Positions 30,483 to 43,200 of a stretch of DNA of 64,000 nucleotides are shown one piece after another (position 1 is the first letter of the stretch; each line of letters begins with the position of its first letter). Source of the stretch: Bryopsis sp. KO-2023 (lineage: Eukaryota > Chlorophyta > Ulvophyceae > Bryopsidales > Bryopsidaceae). The notes below the pieces were generated by a model. That model was not told the origin of the DNA and searched no databases. It saw only the letters and a program-made list of their open reading frames with translations. The stretch lies in the NCBI GenBank assembly GCA_030272585.1, contig BSYQ01000001.1:3596001-3660000 (forward strand). Direction: 5' to 3'. Position numbers and translations under genes: made by a program.

Positions 30483-33400
30483 TCATGGAGCCGATCGAGC
30501 TTGCGACTTCCCGCTGTCGCTGTCTGACAAAGGACTAGTCAGGGTCGGTTTGACAGCGAACAACCCGCTGGCCAAATCTTCCAGCAAAATATCAGGTTTT
30601 TCGGACACAGCTTGAAGAACGCTCATCCATCTCGCCACCCACCTCTGAACAGAGGTCTTACTGTACAAGTCAGCATTGAATTCAAACCCCCCATTTACCC
30701 CCGACTCCATTTCCACCAGCTCCAGTGTCAGATCCAGTTTGCTGCGGGTCACGTGCGATAATTTCAACAATGCCTCGATCTCTAATCCTTCCAGTGCCAC
30801 CCTTGGATGGAAAGTCGCCCCCGACTGCAGTACGAACACCACCTGATAGATCGGGTGATACCCTTTATTGTAGCTGGCACCAACAGCCTCCACGATTTTG
30901 TGAAGTGGGACCACCCCATTCTCAAAACCGGCCAGTGTTATGTCACGCACCGATTCCAGCAGCTCCAAAAACGTCTGGTGCTTCCCCACATCCACTCGAA
31001 GCGGCAGTGGGTTCACGAGGTAGCCAAGCATGTTTTCAGTTTCGTTGTGCATACGACCGGAGGCAAACGGACTCCCCACCACCACCTCCTGCCTTCCGGA
31101 AATCCAACTCAACAACAAATCAAACGTCGCATGCAAAATCATGTACATCGTCGCCCCATGATCCTGGGCGATCTTTTTCAGCTTGCCAGCAATGCCAGCC
31201 TCCACACAGACATCCACCCGGCCAGAAGCACCAAATGTACAATTCCTTGCTCCACCGAACGGGGACATCATTCCCCTTGGGAAGTCCACTTCCAATCCCA
31301 GCAGTTGAGGCAGCCCCTCCAAATGTGACTTCCAATACTCGATCTGAGAATCCAACACCCCCGAAGTCACCATGTCTCGTTGCCATTTTGCATAGTCATG
31401 GTATTGGATCGGCAGATTGCCCAGCGCCGGCTGGCTGTTTTTACAGAAAGCATTGTACCCCTCAGCAAAATCCTTGGCCAGGATCCCTATGGAGACCCCA
31501 TCGAACGAAACATGGTGGATGCAGAACATGAAAGTGTGTTCATCCTCTCCAGTCTTTAACAGCACCGCCCGCGCCGACGGCTTTTCGTACAATGCAAAAG
31601 GTTTGTCAGCTTCTTCCGCTAAGTATTGCCTTGCCCTCTCATCCACATCCCGGTTGAAAATATCGGCCATGTAAGTCAGATCCATGACATCAATTTCCAT
31701 GGCGTTTGCACCCGGAGCCCTCGCTTGCAACCAGCTGCCATCCTCCAGCTTCTTGTAACTCATTCTCAAAATCTGATGTCGGTTCGACAGCCAGGCCATG
31801 GTTTCCTTCAGAGCATATTTGTTCAGCTGCCCCTTCAAGCGGATCGACAACGGGACATTGTAGGAAGAGCTGGATCGATCGCAGTCGTGCAATGCCAACA
31901 TTCTCGCTTGGTGATAGGACACTGGCACCCCCTTTTCGAGCTCCTGTTCAGAAAACCTGGCTGGAGTCGGGGAGGTGGAAACTTTGGCAGAGCCTGGTAA
32001 TCCCGAGAAGTAACCCCTTTCCAAGAACTTCTCCAGATCATTCGTCCCGAGCTCCGAAACGCTGTCCGCTAATTCGGCAATCGTTCTGAACTTGAAAACC
32101 AACACCCCAGGCACTTTGATCCCGAAAATCAGCCTCATTTTTCCTGTCACCATGCCAGCTTTCAACGAGTCCCCACCAAGCTTGAAGAAATCGGAATGGA
32201 TTCCGATACCTTTCACCTCCAGCACATCCTCCCAGATCTTGATCAGTTTCTTCTCAAAGGCGTTTCGTGGGGCAACATACTTCTCATCCACACCGAAACC
32301 CCATCCCGGAGCAGGCAGGGACTTTCGATTCACTTTTCCATTCGGCAGCATGGGCAGCCCTGCCAAGGTGATTATGAACGAAGGGATCATGTAATGGGGA
32401 AGGAATCTCTTCAGGTCCTCCTTCAAAGATGTCGGGTCGATCATTTCCGGTACGACATACGCGATCACATGGGCATTGTCTGACGGGTCGCTCTTGACTG
32501 TGGCCACCACTTGACTGACGGCCGGGATTTTGCTGATGGCCGCCTCCACTTCTTCCAGCTCGATTCTGAACCCCCTCACTTTCACCTGATGGTCGATCCT
32601 CCCGGAAATCTGAATCGATCCATCGGCGTTCCAGCATGCCAAATCCCCCGTTTTGTACATTTTCAGGAAATCCTCTTCGTCCGACAACTCCGCAAAAGGG
32701 TTTGCTATGAACTTCTCGTCCGTGAGGTCTGGTCGATTCGCATAACCTTTTGCTAGACATGCCCCACTGATGACCAGCTCTCCGGACACCCCGATCGGAC
32801 AAGGCTTCATGTTTCTGTCGAGAATGTAAACAGCAACGTTTGAAATTGGCCGGCCGATGCTCAATGGCTTGGACATGGGATCTTCGTTCACTGTGTAGCT
32901 GGTCATATGGATCGTGGCCTCGGTTGGACCATAGGTATTTGCCAAAGTGCATTTCGGGAGTTTTTCGCAGAATTTCTTGGCCAACGTGGTGGGCAAAACC
33001 TCCCCACAACAGATTTGAGTTCTCAGACTCGAGCAATCCCCTGGCTGACACATCTCGACGAACCCACGTAAAATCGATGGCACTGAGCAACAAAACGTTG
33101 GGGAGGTCTTGTTGACCAATTCCACAACATAGGAGGGGTCCGGGTGGAACTCCGGGTCAGGCAAAATCAACACACCACCCGAAATCAACGGCAGGAAAAT
33201 CTCCATCATGGACAAATCGAAAATGAAATTGATGTTCTGAAGGTATCGATCCGAGGAGGTCAACCGGAACTCGCAGGTCATCCATTGCAGAAAATTCACG
33301 ACAGCCCGGTGAGGCACCATCACTCCCTTTGGCCGGCCAGTAGATCCAGATGTGAAAATGGTGTATGCCAAATTCGTCGGGCTGCATCGATTTGGTGGGA

Positions 33401-36400
33401 AGAAAGCTGATTGCCAGGCCAACTCGGGCTTCTCGATGTCCGTTGCCAATCTTATGACATGGACCCTCACGGATCGAAGGGTGGCTTCAACATCCTTGGC
33501 TGTATGGACGATCAGAATTTGTATGCGAGCGTCTTCTATGATATTTTCCACTCGTTGCACAGGGTAGCATGGATCGATCGGGGTGTACGCCCCTCCAGCT
33601 TTCAGCACGCCCAGAATCCCCACCACCATCTCGTTCGATTTGTCCGCAATGATTCCGACGTTCTTGTTGGGCCCCACCCCCAAGCCAATCAGATAGTGAG
33701 CAAGCCTATTGGAGCCGACTTCGACCTCTTGGTACGTCATTTCCTTGCCTCTGAAAACAACACAGGGTGCCGTTGGACATCGATTCGCCTCCCGGTGGAA
33801 GAGCTCCTGCAGAGTGACCTCGGCAACGCTGAACTCATGCTTTATTTCCCTCCCGTTTTTCACCAAGGCCTGCCGCTCCACCTCCGTCAGCATGTTGATG
33901 TCGCTCAGAGGTGCATTCGGGGTAGCAACCACGGCTTTCAAAAGGTTGTTGAAATGGCGAGCGATCCTTTGGATGGTGTCCTCCTCGAACAAATCGGTGC
34001 TATACTCCAGCACACCGTGAACAGCCCCATCAGATTCCATGAGCTCCAGAGACAGGTCGAACCGACTTTCATGGGACCTGGAGAACTCTGGAATGTGCTC
34101 CACTTGGCATCCCAACAACTCAATCTTCCCTGCAATGAACTCCATGCTCTGCAAGTTAAACATGACTTGAAACAGAGGGGTATGAGAAACATCATTGCCC
34201 GCCCCCAGCGCTTTGATGACCTTGTGGATTGGAACGGCTGCATGCTCGAAGGCACCCAAACACACGGATCTCGACTGTTGCAGCAACTCCACGAAGCTGG
34301 GGTCGCCACTCATATCGATTCGTAGGGCCACTGGGTTGGCAACATAACCCACGATTTTCTGCATTTGTGCTTGCAAACGCCCGGCGAAAGGAGTCCCAAC
34401 CACGATGTCAGTCTGACTACTGTAGCGGCTCAAGACGATATCAAACACAGACAGGAGGGTCATGAACAATGTGGCATGATTCTCTGACGCCAAATCTTGG
34501 AGCTGGGTAATCAATTGCTTGTCAAGGATGACTGGGACGTGGCCAGCCTTCGCCGTGGTCAAAAATTGTCCCCGGGGTTTGTCGGTGGGCAGCTCCAGTA
34601 TTTTTGGAGCCCCCTCCAGCGTAGATTTCCAGTAATCCAGGAGGTTTGACAATGTCGCTCTGTTGAGCGTCTTCCTTTGCCAGGCTGCAAAATCATGGTA
34701 TTGAATGGGGGGTGGGGGCAGCTCCATTTCCTTTTTCCCCACCAGCATGTTGTACACATCGCAGAAGTCAGTCATGAGGACCCCCATCGACCATCCATCC
34801 ATGACAGCGTGGTGAGCGTTGACCATGAAAATGTGCTCTGCCTCCCCCGTTTGAATCAGCATCACTCTGGCAGCAGGTCCCTTGAACAAGTCAAACGGCA
34901 TGTCGATTTCGGCCGACAGCAGGGATCTCAGCAACTCCTCCCTGGCGGCTGGATTGCCTGGGTGCACATCTCGAATATCTTGAGGTCGCAGCTCGTCAAA
35001 AACTCGCCTCAGGGATTCATCCAACACTTGCACCAGTTTCCCGTTCCGGCTCTCGAACCTCATCGACAAAACGTAGTGCCTTTCAATGATATGTCTCATC
35101 GACTGACGTAGAGCATCAATCCTCAAGGGCCCCTTGATTTTCACAGCAATAGGAACACTGTAAGCCGTCGATTCTGGCATCAGCTGGTGCAAAATTGCCA
35201 TTTGCTCTTGCCCGTATGATAACGGCACCCCCGACATCACGTCCTCGATCGGAACAGGCTGGATTTTCTTCTGGCTGGAGCCCCCCGGTCCCCCTTTTGC
35301 AATGTCTTTCACCAGCTCCCCCAAAGGCACCGGCTGGAGCAACGTCATCACATTCACGTATGGAAAATTGACTTCCATGTCGCTCACGATCCTCAGAGCC
35401 TGCATGGACCCCACCCCCATTTCTGCAAGGGACTTGCTCCTGTCCACGTTTTCATAGCTCATGCCGCAAGCATTGCAAAGGACCCTGAGAATGTTCTCTG
35501 CCTCGTCAGAGTTGGCTGAGGTCACATCATCCTCCGGGATATCTGCATCCACATCCACGGATTGACTGCTAACAGCACCAGTGTCCATCGAGACGGTGGT
35601 GAAGCTTGGGAGGGCGTTGAGGGATCGACTGCCAAGCTGAGAGAGCCCACCGAAGTCGGAACGTGACTTTTCGACCAAAAAATCTCCGCTTGGGACGCCC
35701 TCCAGCATGCCCTCCAACAAGCATTTCTTCGACTGCTGCCTCTGGATCTTCCCCGAAGTCGTCCTAGGAATCGACCTGCCACCACACGAACTGACAATCA
35801 GCAAACGAAAAATTTCTTGCTCAAAATCCTGAAGCAAGCGGTCAAAGCTGGACCTAATATGAGAACTTTGCCACTTGACGAAAAGTTCAAAAGTTTAAAC
35901 ATTCTCTGCTTTCGTTTATTGGATCATCTACAGTTATCATCTTTCGGCCATGTGAATGTGGGGGTATCACATCCGCTCAAAAAATTACCTAGGCTTGATC
36001 AACTTGATCCTCGACACCGACAAACCATGGTTGAGTCTGACAGCATTGGTAATTTTCTGGAACATATCTTGGCACATATCGGGCCGCATGTTCTCATCCC
36101 TGATTTCCACCACCAACCCCACACGATCATTCAGCTCCGAGTTCCCATCCCCCAGGGAAAACGCAGCCACCCTCCCTGGCCTGATCATATCGCTCGTATC
36201 AAACACAGTCTGCTCGATGTCTTGTGGGTAGTAGTTGGCTCCTCCCACGATAATCACGTCTTTCAATCGGCCAGTCACGTACAGCCTGTCTTCTTGCATG
36301 TACCCCAAATCCCCGGTTCTCAAAAACTCTTTGCCATCGAGCTTAGCCCGAAACACCTCTCGAGAAAGATCGGGTAGGTTCCAGTAGCCGTCAGCCACGC

Positions 36401-37595
36401 TGGGACTGCACACCCATATTTCCCCAGCAACCCCGTTGGGGCATTCACGCAAAGTCTTGTGATCCACTATTCTGACATCGATACCAAACTCGACCTTGCC
36501 CCCCACCACCACCCCATTCTCATCCACTTTTTGTTTCTCGCTGACCCCCAAGCTGGTGCACAGGAACACCACATGCTCAGCCAAACCATAAGAAGGGTTC
36601 AATGCTTTGGGATGGAGCCCAACACAAGCAAACGTGGAAGCAAACTGACGGAGGACGCGCTCCTGGATGGGCTCAGCCCCGATGTTCAGACTCAGAAGAT
36701 TGCTCAAGTCCAGTTGAGGGCGTTTTTCAGGTGGGAGCTTGTTCCATTCCCGGATGCACCTCGCCAGAGCAAAATTCGGCGCCCCTGTGTTGTGCACTTT
36801 GTATTTCGACAGCACAATCAGCCACGAGAGTGGATCCTTCAGAAATGTGATCGGGGAGAAGCCAATCATCGTAGCTCCAAGAGCTGATCCACAAATCACT
36901 CCGCCGATGAGGCCGAAATCGTGGTACAGAGGCAACCACCCGCACATCCTCACCGTCCCTTTCAGTGTGCGACGAAGGGTGCTTCTCTGACAGCTGATGT
37001 TGTGGCTCAAGCAATTATGGCTGACCATCACGCCTTTGGGAAACCCGGTGGAGCCACTGGTGAACTGCAAGAATGCCAGGTCTTCCGGCCTCACTTGAGC
37101 CAGCCACTCGTCCATCGTGCGTGCAGCTGGTGGGCATGCACCGATTCCATCCACTGCTTGCCAAGGGAGCTTGGCTGGCCATGAGTACTGGAAACCCGTG
37201 GTGAAAGCCAGTTTCATTCTGGCGACCACCATCAAGTTTTTGAACTTGGAGGTCGTCAGCGCCACTTTCACTCCAGCCATTTCCACAATCTTAGTCATCC
37301 TTTCCAGATCCTGTACCAAACTGGCAGGATTTGGAGGATACACAGGCACTGCAATCACCCCAGCCAACAAGCACCCGAAAAACGCTATGATAAAGTCTCT
37401 GGAGCCATCAGGGATGAACACCAGAAGGGCTCTGTCGCCTTTTTTCAGCCCGTTGACTGTGGTGAGGGTGTGTGCAACTGCCCTGGCTCCCTCAGCCACT
37501 TCCCCATAAGTGTACTTTTGTTTTTCCCTTAAAGAATCATCTAGCCATAGGAAGCCAGGATTGTCTGCCATTTCTTTCCCATTTTTCATAACCAT
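30483..37595 (-). CDS. Hybrid FAAL-NRPS synthetase, FAAL-PCP-C-A-PCP-C (2299 aa)
   Basis: Two exons, 37595-35989 and 35775-30483, are joined across a 213-base intron as KP-R-SIPRTTSGK. Residues 1-580 are a fatty acyl-AMP ligase (TSGSTGFPKG at 179-188; GRLKDVIIVGGANYYPQD). A carrier domain (Ser about 659 in GVGSMQAL), a condensation domain (HHAVMDG at 857-863), an adenylation domain (about 1190-1690; TSGSTGRPKG at 1344-1353, NTYGPTE, KTGD), a second carrier domain (GGDSL, Ser about 1739) and a final condensation domain (HHVSFDG at 1956-1962) follow. The expected chemistry is to activate a fatty acid, load it on the first carrier, acylate one amino acid on the second and pass the N-acyl amino acid to an acceptor through the terminal C domain. 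There is no thioesterase or reductase. The first in-frame ATG is 37595, but the frame is open upstream and a 5' exon is likely. Confidence 0.9.
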
Positions 37596-40299
37596 GTGAA
37601 TCACGGTTGGGCAATCTGGTGCAGGCCATCCCCCAAATGTCGGATCTCCAGGAACTGACCGGACACAACAGACAAAAATTAACTGAACAGCATGCCGACA
37701 GGTTAGCCTTAGAAGTTACTCATTCCCCAAATTTTTTACATCTTAGTTTTCTGGACGCATGCTATTTCGTTTCAAAGTTGCTGCAGGATTGGAACTTGAA
37801 AACAGCCATTTCCTGTGGATTATCGTTTTTGAAGTGAGTTGGCTCAAAGTACCTGTTTTCACTCACTCGTACTTTTTCGTGCGGAAAGTCTTTTTCTTTT
37901 TCTTTTTAGTCATTTCTGGAGTACTTTCTGAAAATCTTGTCTGTGCTCACTACCCAACAACAAGAACCCCCCAAATGTCCGTCCAATGTTTGTGAAATTC
38001 ATATGAACACAAAAGGAGGGCAGCACCCAATCGATCGTACCACGATCCAACCGCCTCTTGTCTTTCGACGGCGCCCGAGGAATTGGAGCGCTGTTCACCT
38101 TGAGCAGCGTCGGGCTTTCATCTTGTTGAGATTTGCTGTCTCCAAAATACGCCAAAGGATTTATCCATCCTGCAGCGACCATGCAAACACAATTTTTTCT
38201 GCACACAGTTTCCGAATCTTACGGACAACTCCGCACGGAAACATCGAACCACACACGCGCCGACATAAACGGCGGCGTACAGGGTGACAGAAACTTCAAT
38301 GGAGAAACCATGACGCCACCCCCAACGGAAGTCTGCAGTTTTTTTTCTGTCCTGCGGACCATCCCCACCACCAATCGGTCGAGCAGAACACAAACCCAAA
38401 ACACTTTCAGTTCTTATCATACCATATATGGAGGACATTGATCCTGCTCAGCTTTCCACGTCGTCGAAGCCAAAAGTGCTGCTAATGGAGAGACCGCAGC
38501 CAGACACCCCAGCGTCACTGTTCCTCCCACCGCAGCCACTGTTCGGTCGGGGGGTGGGTGAGCCACACCACTTGACATGGTGATGGGATGTGCCGATGGA
38601 ACACGGAACAGTCCTAGGTTCCCCAAAAAGGTCCAATCGGGTGATTGCGACGACAGTACCTGGTTTTCGACCTGAAACAAGCAAGGGACGAGGGAGCAGC
38701 CGACAGTGTTGATGTTGAAAGTCTGGAGTCGATGATTTTTGAGTTCTGATTTGATTGATAGGCTCATCCACTGCTTGGATCGGGGATGAGGAAAGAACTT
38801 TAAACCACTGAGATGTTTGAGAGTGCAAGATGTAATTCCTGCTTGCTGGAAGACAAGTTGTTTGTTTGCAGCCTAGTTGTAAAATGCAATACTGTGCCTT
38901 GAAGTATAATACCAACTGCTCTCTCTCTCTCTCTATATATATATATTAGAATACAATGTACGATTCCTTGTGGCTACAAGGATTCGGCTGACCAACAACG
39001 TTATTTTTTTTCGTTTTTATCAAATTTTTTGCGCCACAAGAAAGGGATGTTTCATTGTCCATTTTATTTTTTTTTCCGGCATCGATGCCGGCTTGATTTT
39101 TTTTTTTTTTTTTTTTGCCAAGTATGGATGGAATATAATGCTCACATTCTTTCAAGCATTCCTTTCTTTTCATGATATTCCACCACAAAAACGGATTGTT
39201 CCCTTCAATATTTTAAAACGAAAATTCTTTGCCGTTTTCAATCATTTTGAACTCCAATTACGCAAATATCAGTGGTTTTGTTGAAGTCAGTTTTGGCAGT
39301 TTTTGTTCGTATTTTTGTATTTACTTTTTTTTTTTTTTCAGAGCGTCTCTAAAATATTTAAGTTTTATTGCAGACCACATTTTGCGCAAAAACAAATAAT
39401 TTTAATTTTTTTTGGACACGATTTGCCGCAATAGTACCCCCACAAAAAAAGCTGCTGACAATGGGAGTGGTCACAAAATGTAGACCAAAACATCAAAACA
39501 AGAACCTCCTCAGCAAACAAAGCATTGGTTTCAAAAGGAATGATGGTATGGTGGTACACTAACTGTATAATTAGTGAACGCCATATACGGCGTTTGGGAG
39601 GCTACGCAGTATGTACCCTTCTATTCATGCAAAAAAAAAAAAACATCTTTGAAAAAAAAACGTCTTTGAAATAAAAAAGGACACACCAGAAGCTTTCCAA
39701 CTGCAGGAAAATTGTTCGATTCTGAAAAACTGATGGCTTGCATGCATGCATGGATCGTTCTGGAATGGAGCATAGAAAGGAATACGAACCCCAGTGGATT
39801 TTTTCCGAAGGAGCAGCTGGTTTAAACCCAACACACATATTTTGGTGGATCGTTGTGTGCCTTTTACAATCAACATGCTTGGGCACCAAAAATCGACCTC
39901 CCCCTATTCCCTGTCTGCTCTCGTTTTTTTTCTCACTGCCCTACATCTTTTTCCTGCTTAGACTCACGCTCGGAAAAAAAAAACTATTCATAATGCTTGG
40001 TGTCCTAACTCTTGTTCACGAAATTCCGTAGAATTGAGTGAAATACCAACATTCCTGAACTAGAGTGTCCTCCAAGATCACTCTGCACATATATGTTCCA
40101 AAATTCTCAAAAACTGCGCTCAAACGTGTGTACACTTCCTCAGTGAAGAGCAAAAGACCTGGATGCAAGGGCCTTCTTCTCCTTCGATTTTCGCTCCATT
40201 TCCCTGAAACGAAACAGACATAAAGCTTTCTCGGCGCCCACCCACAACAGGAGCATGCTGCTATAGCAGCTTTCAAAATCTCTCAGCAGACATTAAGAC
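37596..40299. other. Mostly non-coding; possible 5' exons near 37910-38640
   Basis: Minus-strand segments at about 37925-38190 and 38220-38590 look partly coding (for example a segment around GWINPLAYFGDSK and one with a membrane-like VSVTLYAAVYVGACVV) and contain plausible donors (GTATGA, GTAAGA). They could be 5' exons of the synthetase or a separate small gene; I cannot join them convincingly. The rest, 38900-40299, has T- and A-runs and no gene. Confidence 0.35.
38919..38946. repeat. (CT)n(AT)n microsatellite
   Basis: About eight CT units run directly into about six AT units. Confidence 0.9.
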
Positions 40300-43200
40300 T
40301 TACAACAAAAACTGAAGAACGTGATGGCTGCTGTTTCTTTCTGCTTCATCCATTGGTGTGGTGCCCCATCTGTCTTTCAAAAGGGAATCTGCCCCATATT
40401 TCGTCAGCGAACGGACCATTGGTATCAAGCCATCCGCGCAGCAGATGTGCAATGGCGTTCGCCTATCAAAATTGAAGACGTTTGGATTTGCACCAGCCCG
40501 CAATAAGCGGTCCAACAGCGGCAGATTTCCCCTGCAGAAATTCCATACACAAGTCGATTCTCGAGTGGGAGAGAGAACAGGATCAATTGTGTTTGTGTAT
40601 GGTGTTTGATTTGCGTTTGGCAGTCGATTTATCTGGGTGGCGTTTCGAAACTGTTGTTTTTCTTGAAGTCGACCCCAGAGCGCCGTTGCGTTTTTACTTG
40701 TTACTTGATCCTGGCGTTTTTAGCAATGGGTTCTTACTTGAACACTGTTTCACACATCAGTGGTCCTTCATCTTCCAATCCCAAAACAGCTCCATGCATC
40801 ATTAAATGCGTGATGATGGCATCATGCCCTTGTGTAACCGCGCAACGCAGAGGAGTGTTGCCAAATCTATCTTTCACATTTGGATCGGCATGCACTTCTT
40901 CGATCAAGAACCTCACGGAGTCCAGGGAACCACAGCTTGCCGCAATATGAAGAGGCGTTCGTTTGTCGTAATCGGAGCTGCGTCAGTGCAATATTTGGGA
41001 TCAACGATATCATAGAAAGCTGGACTGACGACTCGCAAGAAATGAAGTGTTTGGATTGTAAGTAGTGGCTATTTCGGAGTTTTGGTTGGCTGTTCTGTGT
41101 GGGGGAATTTGTGTATCGTTTTGATCATCTATGTTAGTGGCGGCTCAACAAGGCAAATACGGCCGGCTGTGAACAACAGGAGACAAACCTGTTGGGATCC
41201 AATTTTTTGTCGATATTGGCGAGTTTTCTAAGCTCTGCGACGGAATTCATCTTGGCCAGATAGCAAAGCTTTGTGATGAGATCCATCCGCTGTCGATGCA
41301 TATTTGTCTCCGCCTACTACAAAGCGACGTCCGTGAGCATACAGCCGCAACAATTTCTCAAGGGCCAACTCACAGAAACGCAAGTCTGGTGGAATGTGTT
41401 TCTTGCCCCCCATGGTCGTCGTCGATTGCTTTTGTAAGTCCCCACCTGCTCTGCCAAAGTTCTCAAACGGACATCGTGGCAGTTGCTCGAAGCCATGTCC
41501 TCAATATGCGAGAGCACGTTTCGAGCACAGGCTCTAGCTTCGTGGGGAAACATCATGGACGCCTCCGCGAAGTCCGCTTGTCGGATCCTCAGAACCTTGA
41601 CGTGGGACCGCGTTTCGATAGACCACAACTGTGTGAGAAAAGAAAACCTAAGTTCATGATTTTGTATGGCTTGGCTCAGCATCAGGTAGACTTCAGTAGA
41701 GAATGGGGGAAGAATTACACACCGCTGATATGCCGCACACAATACATTCCTCTCCAAATGACATCCCTTCCCTCAGCACACAAATGCATCTTCCCTGTTG
41801 GTCGACCACACTGCACGTCCCCGACACAATAACGTAAATGGCTTCCGACAGGTCGTCCTCAGCCAAAACTAGTGCCAGAGGAAAGAAAAAGTCCACCTCT
41901 GCGCAAGAGACTAGCTTGTCCAAATATGCTTCCTCGCACCCCTGCGAAATAAATCAGACGATGGCATTGTTGCACTGTCATTTGATTGAACGATGGGGGG
42001 CAATGGTGGAGGAAGATTGGCTACCTGAAATATGTACGAGTCTGTGAGATGGTCCTGGTACAAATGTTTGAGAACTTGCCGCTGGATAAAGGGAGGGCAA
42101 TGCTTCAGTACTTCGTCTTTTTGCTCGGCGACATCGTAAGCGAGTTGCATATGCGATATTGCTGCTCTGCGAATTTGATCTGGTAGTGACTGCACCACAG
42201 ACATGGTGGTAAAAAAGAAATAAAAATTGATGAGCAATAAGAAAGTTCATGATATGAAAACATTTTGTGTTTGTTGAGCTTTTCATTTCTTTGGGAAATG
42301 AGAATCAAAACGATATGTAGGTCAAGTCCAGTGCATACCTTCACATCGAAGTATCTATTGACTTTGGCAATTGTATCTCGGAACTGCGAAGTGATGTTAT
42401 CGCTCTTCGTCAGAATAAGAGTCATGTTACCCAAGATATAGGCCGTCAGGGACAAATTGATCAACATTATTGCCATGCAAAACGCTCGTTCATAGACGTT
42501 CACGGCTGCAAAATCCCCGTAGCCAACAGTTGTCAAGGTCGTCATTGCCCAATACACAGTTGTGATGTACTGGGTATGGGTGTCAGCGTCCTACACAAAA
42601 CAACACAGTGTGAAAAACACCATTGCACCTGGATAAGGAAATAAGACTCTTTCGATGGGGGTGTCGTTCCCCACTTGAAAACCATATGTTGCAATCCAAC
42701 AGGACGGTATCGTTGAAGGTTTGTTGCTTACCGCAAGGGACGGGTCGAACCTTCCCACCCAAGTGTCATCAGAGAAATCCCGGAGCTTTGCTAAAAAAAA
42801 AAGTCCACAACCCGACCAATGCACAACCATAGTCATCAGCAAAATAAGCTTGATGATTGTGATGCCAAAGTAGCTAACTCCCGTCTGCAACACATCAAAA
42901 AAAGCCCCGCTATAAAGTAAGGAGATGCACGGAGGGTAAGACGAACACATCTGATACCATAACAGTCGTGCATATGAGTTCATTGATAAAACTGTCCATA
43001 TTCAATTGGTCTCTCGTCAAAAGGCCATTCTCTGCCTTTTTTTTCACAGGACCATTGTCTGAATGGTGCAGCTCGCACCAAACTTTTTTTTCTCATGCTT
43101 ACGTTCAGGTTCAGCCCAATCAAGTATTTGTAGATTTTCTCCCACCGCAGCAACCTCAACAGGACCAGGAGTCCAACATCAACTGCGAAAACGAACACAA

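Noticed and set aside
30725..34465. Many plus-strand open frames of 80-300 codons
   Set aside because: They are shadows of the synthetase exon on the opposite strand.
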